Virus record (IMG/VR): IMGVR_UViG_3300025853_000418
Coordinates: 1 to 30,506 of that record
DNA: 30,506 bases
Direction: 5' to 3' (one strand)
From: a virus
In this document: piece after piece, positions 28,789-30,506 of the stretch
Layout: every line of letters begins with the position of its first letter
Position numbering within the stretch: the first letter of the stretch is position 1
Notes under the pieces: generated by a model
Told to the model about the DNA's origin: nothing
The model's input: the letters and a program-made list of their open reading frames with translations, nothing else
Database searches by the model: none
Translations under genes and position numbers: made by a program

Positions 28789-30506
28789 ATGGCCTCAACC
28801 TATGTAAATGACCTTCGCCTCAATGAGATGGCAACTGGCGATCAGTCAGGCTCATGGGGTACAGTAACGAATACAAATCTTGAATTAATTGCAGAAGCGT
28901 TTTCTTATGGCACTGAAGCTATAACGACAAATGCTGACACGCATACAACAACAATAGCAGATGGTGGGACTGATCCAGGTCGTTCAATGTTCTTAAAGTA
29001 TACAGGTACGTTGGACTCAGCTTGTACAATTACAATAGGCCCAAATACTGTTAGTAAACTTTGGTTTATTGAAAATGCCACAAGTGGATCTCAAAACATT
29101 ATTATTAAGCAAGGATCTGGTGCAACAGTTACGATTGCTAGTGGTAAAACTAAAGTAATCTACTCTGATGGCGTAGGCTCTGGTGCTAAAATGGTAGATG
29201 CTTTTGCGGCATTGGATGTTGGGTCTGTGTCAGTAGACAACATAACCATTGATGGTAATGAGATTGACGTAAGCTCTGGCAACCTAACACTAGACGTTGC
29301 AGGAGAACTTATTCTTGATGCTGATGCTGATGGAACAATTCGTTTCAACGATAATGGCACTAACTTCGGAATGGTTTACGGCGCTAGTTCTAATTTTACA
29401 TTGATAAGTAAAGTTCAAGACAAAGACATGATATTCCAAGGCAACGATGGTGGCTCAACCATCACAGCCCTCACCCTTGATATGTCATTAGGTGGTTCAG
29501 CTTCTTTTAATCACGATATTCAAATGGTAGATAATGGTTTACTAAGAATGGGTGCAGGTGGAGATTTAATCCTTACATCTGACGGCACTAATGGAACTAT
29601 TTTTGCTAATAACGGCAACCTAACACTAGACGTTGCAGGAAATATTGTCCTTGATGCTGATAATTTAGGTGTGGTACAAATAAAAGACGGAGGAACTATC
29701 TACGGAACTTTTTTCAAAAATGGAGATAATTTCTTTATAGAGTCAAATGTTTCAGATGGAGATCTAATTTTTAGGGGTAATGATGGTGGTAGTAACATAA
29801 ACGCCCTAACCCTTGATATGTCTAATGGTGGACAAGCTGTCTTTAACAAAGGTGCATCTTTTCAAGACCATGTGTACTTGCAAGATAATGACAAATTAGT
29901 TCTAGGAAACAGTGATGACCTACAGATTTACCACGATGGAGGGTCAGGTAATTATATTGATTCTGTAAATAAAGATTTATATCTAAGATGTAACCTTGAT
30001 GCTGGCATTGCTGGTGGGGATATAATTTTACAACCCAAATCAGGTGAAAACTCTGCCGTATTTAGGGATAATGGTGCAGTAGAACTTTACCACGACAACT
30101 CTAAGAAGATTGAAACAACATCAACAGGCGCAACTATTCGGGGTGATGGCGACGCTATACTTCTCCTAAACACAGCCAGTGATGGAGGGGATAAATCTCT
30201 TATTAGATTTGGGGATAATGGTGATGCAGATGCTGGTTATATTGATTATGACCACGGAGATAACACATTAAGATTTGGAGTTAATGCCGCAGAACGTTTG
30301 CGGATTAATGGTAGCGGAAGGCAAACATACAATGGAAGTAGCACTGCTAATGGTCACGGAAATTTTGTAGGAGAAGTCGGTACTTCTTCTAAAGCTATAA
30401 TCTTTGAACATACTAATGGTGGTGGTGAAGTTGGAAGTATTAGAACTACATCTTCAAATGCTGTTTATTACGGCGATGGCTCTAACCTAACAGGTGTTGG
30501 CGGTAG
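28789..30506 (+). CDS. Tail fibre protein, partial (first 572 residues)
   Basis: ATG at 28789, one base after the previous stop, with AGGA 9 bases upstream. The frame stays open to the window edge. The N-terminus (STYVNDLRLNEMATGDQSGS, then WGTVTNTNLELIAEAFSYGT) is the conserved virion-attachment part of marine podovirus fibres. The body consists of repeated beta units: GNLTLDVAG occurs at about 164 and 276, and two units with the pattern GNDGGSxIxALTLDMS-GG, and DLQIYHDGG. The receptor-binding end is outside the window. Expect a trimeric beta-helical fibre that contacts the host surface. A chaperone or tip domain may lie downstream. Confidence 0.78.
   Translation, partial: MASTYVNDLRLNEMATGDQSGSWGTVTNTNLELIAEAFSYGTEAITTNADTHTTTIADGGTDPGRSMFLKYTGTLDSACTITIGPNTVSKLWFIENATSGSQNIIIKQGSGATVTIASGKTKVIYSDGVGSGAKMVDAFAALDVGSVSVDNITIDGNEIDVSSGNLTLDVAGELILDADADGTIRFNDNGTNFGMVYGASSNFTLISKVQDKDMIFQGNDGGSTITALTLDMSLGGSASFNHDIQMVDNGLLRMGAGGDLILTSDGTNGTIFANNGNLTLDVAGNIVLDADNLGVVQIKDGGTIYGTFFKNGDNFFIESNVSDGDLIFRGNDGGSNINALTLDMSNGGQAVFNKGASFQDHVYLQDNDKLVLGNSDDLQIYHDGGSGNYIDSVNKDLYLRCNLDAGIAGGDIILQPKSGENSAVFRDNGAVELYHDNSKKIETTSTGATIRGDGDAILLLNTASDGGDKSLIRFGDNGDADAGYIDYDHGDNTLRFGVNAAERLRINGSGRQTYNGSSTANGHGNFVGEVGTSSKAIIFEHTNGGGEVGSIRTTSSNAVYYGDGSNLTGVGG
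29279..29640 (+). repeat. 27-bp perfect direct repeat inside the fibre gene
   Basis: The stretch coding for GNLTLDVAG is identical over 27 bases at 29279-29305 and 29614-29640, 335 bases apart, which is more identity than protein conservation alone would give. Confidence 0.85.

Noticed and set aside
1-30506. CRISPR array, insertion sequence, integrase or attachment site
   Set aside because: No regularly spaced repeats with unique spacers, no transposase or integrase frame, and no tRNA-like end sequence was found.

Overview
The window is a contiguous, gene-dense piece of a tailed double-stranded DNA phage (Caudoviricetes), with no bacterial genes. It carries a terminase pair, a portal protein, a scaffold, a major capsid protein of the type often annotated gpT-like, a P22 gp4-like head-tail adaptor, further neck proteins and a tail fibre. 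I see no tape-measure gene or sheath, so a short-tailed (podovirus-like) virion is the best guess. The DNA is AT-rich, and the styles of the fibre, decoration and small basic proteins are those common in marine phages of alphaproteobacteria. The host assignment is inference. Both ends are cut inside genes (left: minus-strand gene; right: tail fibre), and no lysis, integrase or DNA polymerase gene is present.

Layout. (1) 1-515, minus strand: end of an early operon. (2) 516-627: divergent control region with TGTAAA/TTTACA inverted repeats. (3) 628-4374, plus strand: small helix-turn-helix regulator, primase-polymerase/helicase fusion, Mom-like DNA-modification enzyme, a DUF6378-like protein and a small unknown. 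(4) 4375-4640: convergent spacer with a long inverted-repeat structure, a minus-strand terminator and an extra hairpin. (5) 6563-4644, minus strand: six-gene early operon (membrane protein, NrdR-like zinc ribbon, Myb-like DNA-binding protein, three unknowns) behind a promoter with a 17-bp palindrome. (6) 7009-6653: a single minus-strand gene with its own terminator. (7) 7010-7427: non-coding region with two oppositely oriented clusters of ATTTATGGCA repeats around C/G tracts and an (AT)n stretch, just upstream of the small terminase. (8) 7428-12029: packaging and portal genes. (9) 12034-20960: an unusually long insert between portal and capsid, made of larger proteins with polyvalent-protein-like domains interleaved with tiny Lys-rich proteins, mostly joined by TAATG stop/start overlaps. 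(10) 20953-24262: GroES-like co-chaperonin, scaffold, decoration and major capsid. (11) 24263-25087: a self-contained transcription unit (promoter with a 17-bp palindrome, OB-fold-like gene, and near-identical terminators on both sides) set into the late operon. (12) 25088-30506: decoration, neck and fibre genes.

Working model: the left half holds early regulation, DNA replication and DNA modification. The right half is a rightward late operon for packaging and virion assembly. The 12-21 kb cassette probably encodes internal or ejected virion proteins, inferred from its position between portal and scaffold, its basic peptides and its nuclease/polyvalent-type domains. Two promoters in different parts of the window share the operator pattern CTAYATA-N3-TATRTAG, which suggests one phage regulator controlling the leftward early operon and the OB-fold gene together.
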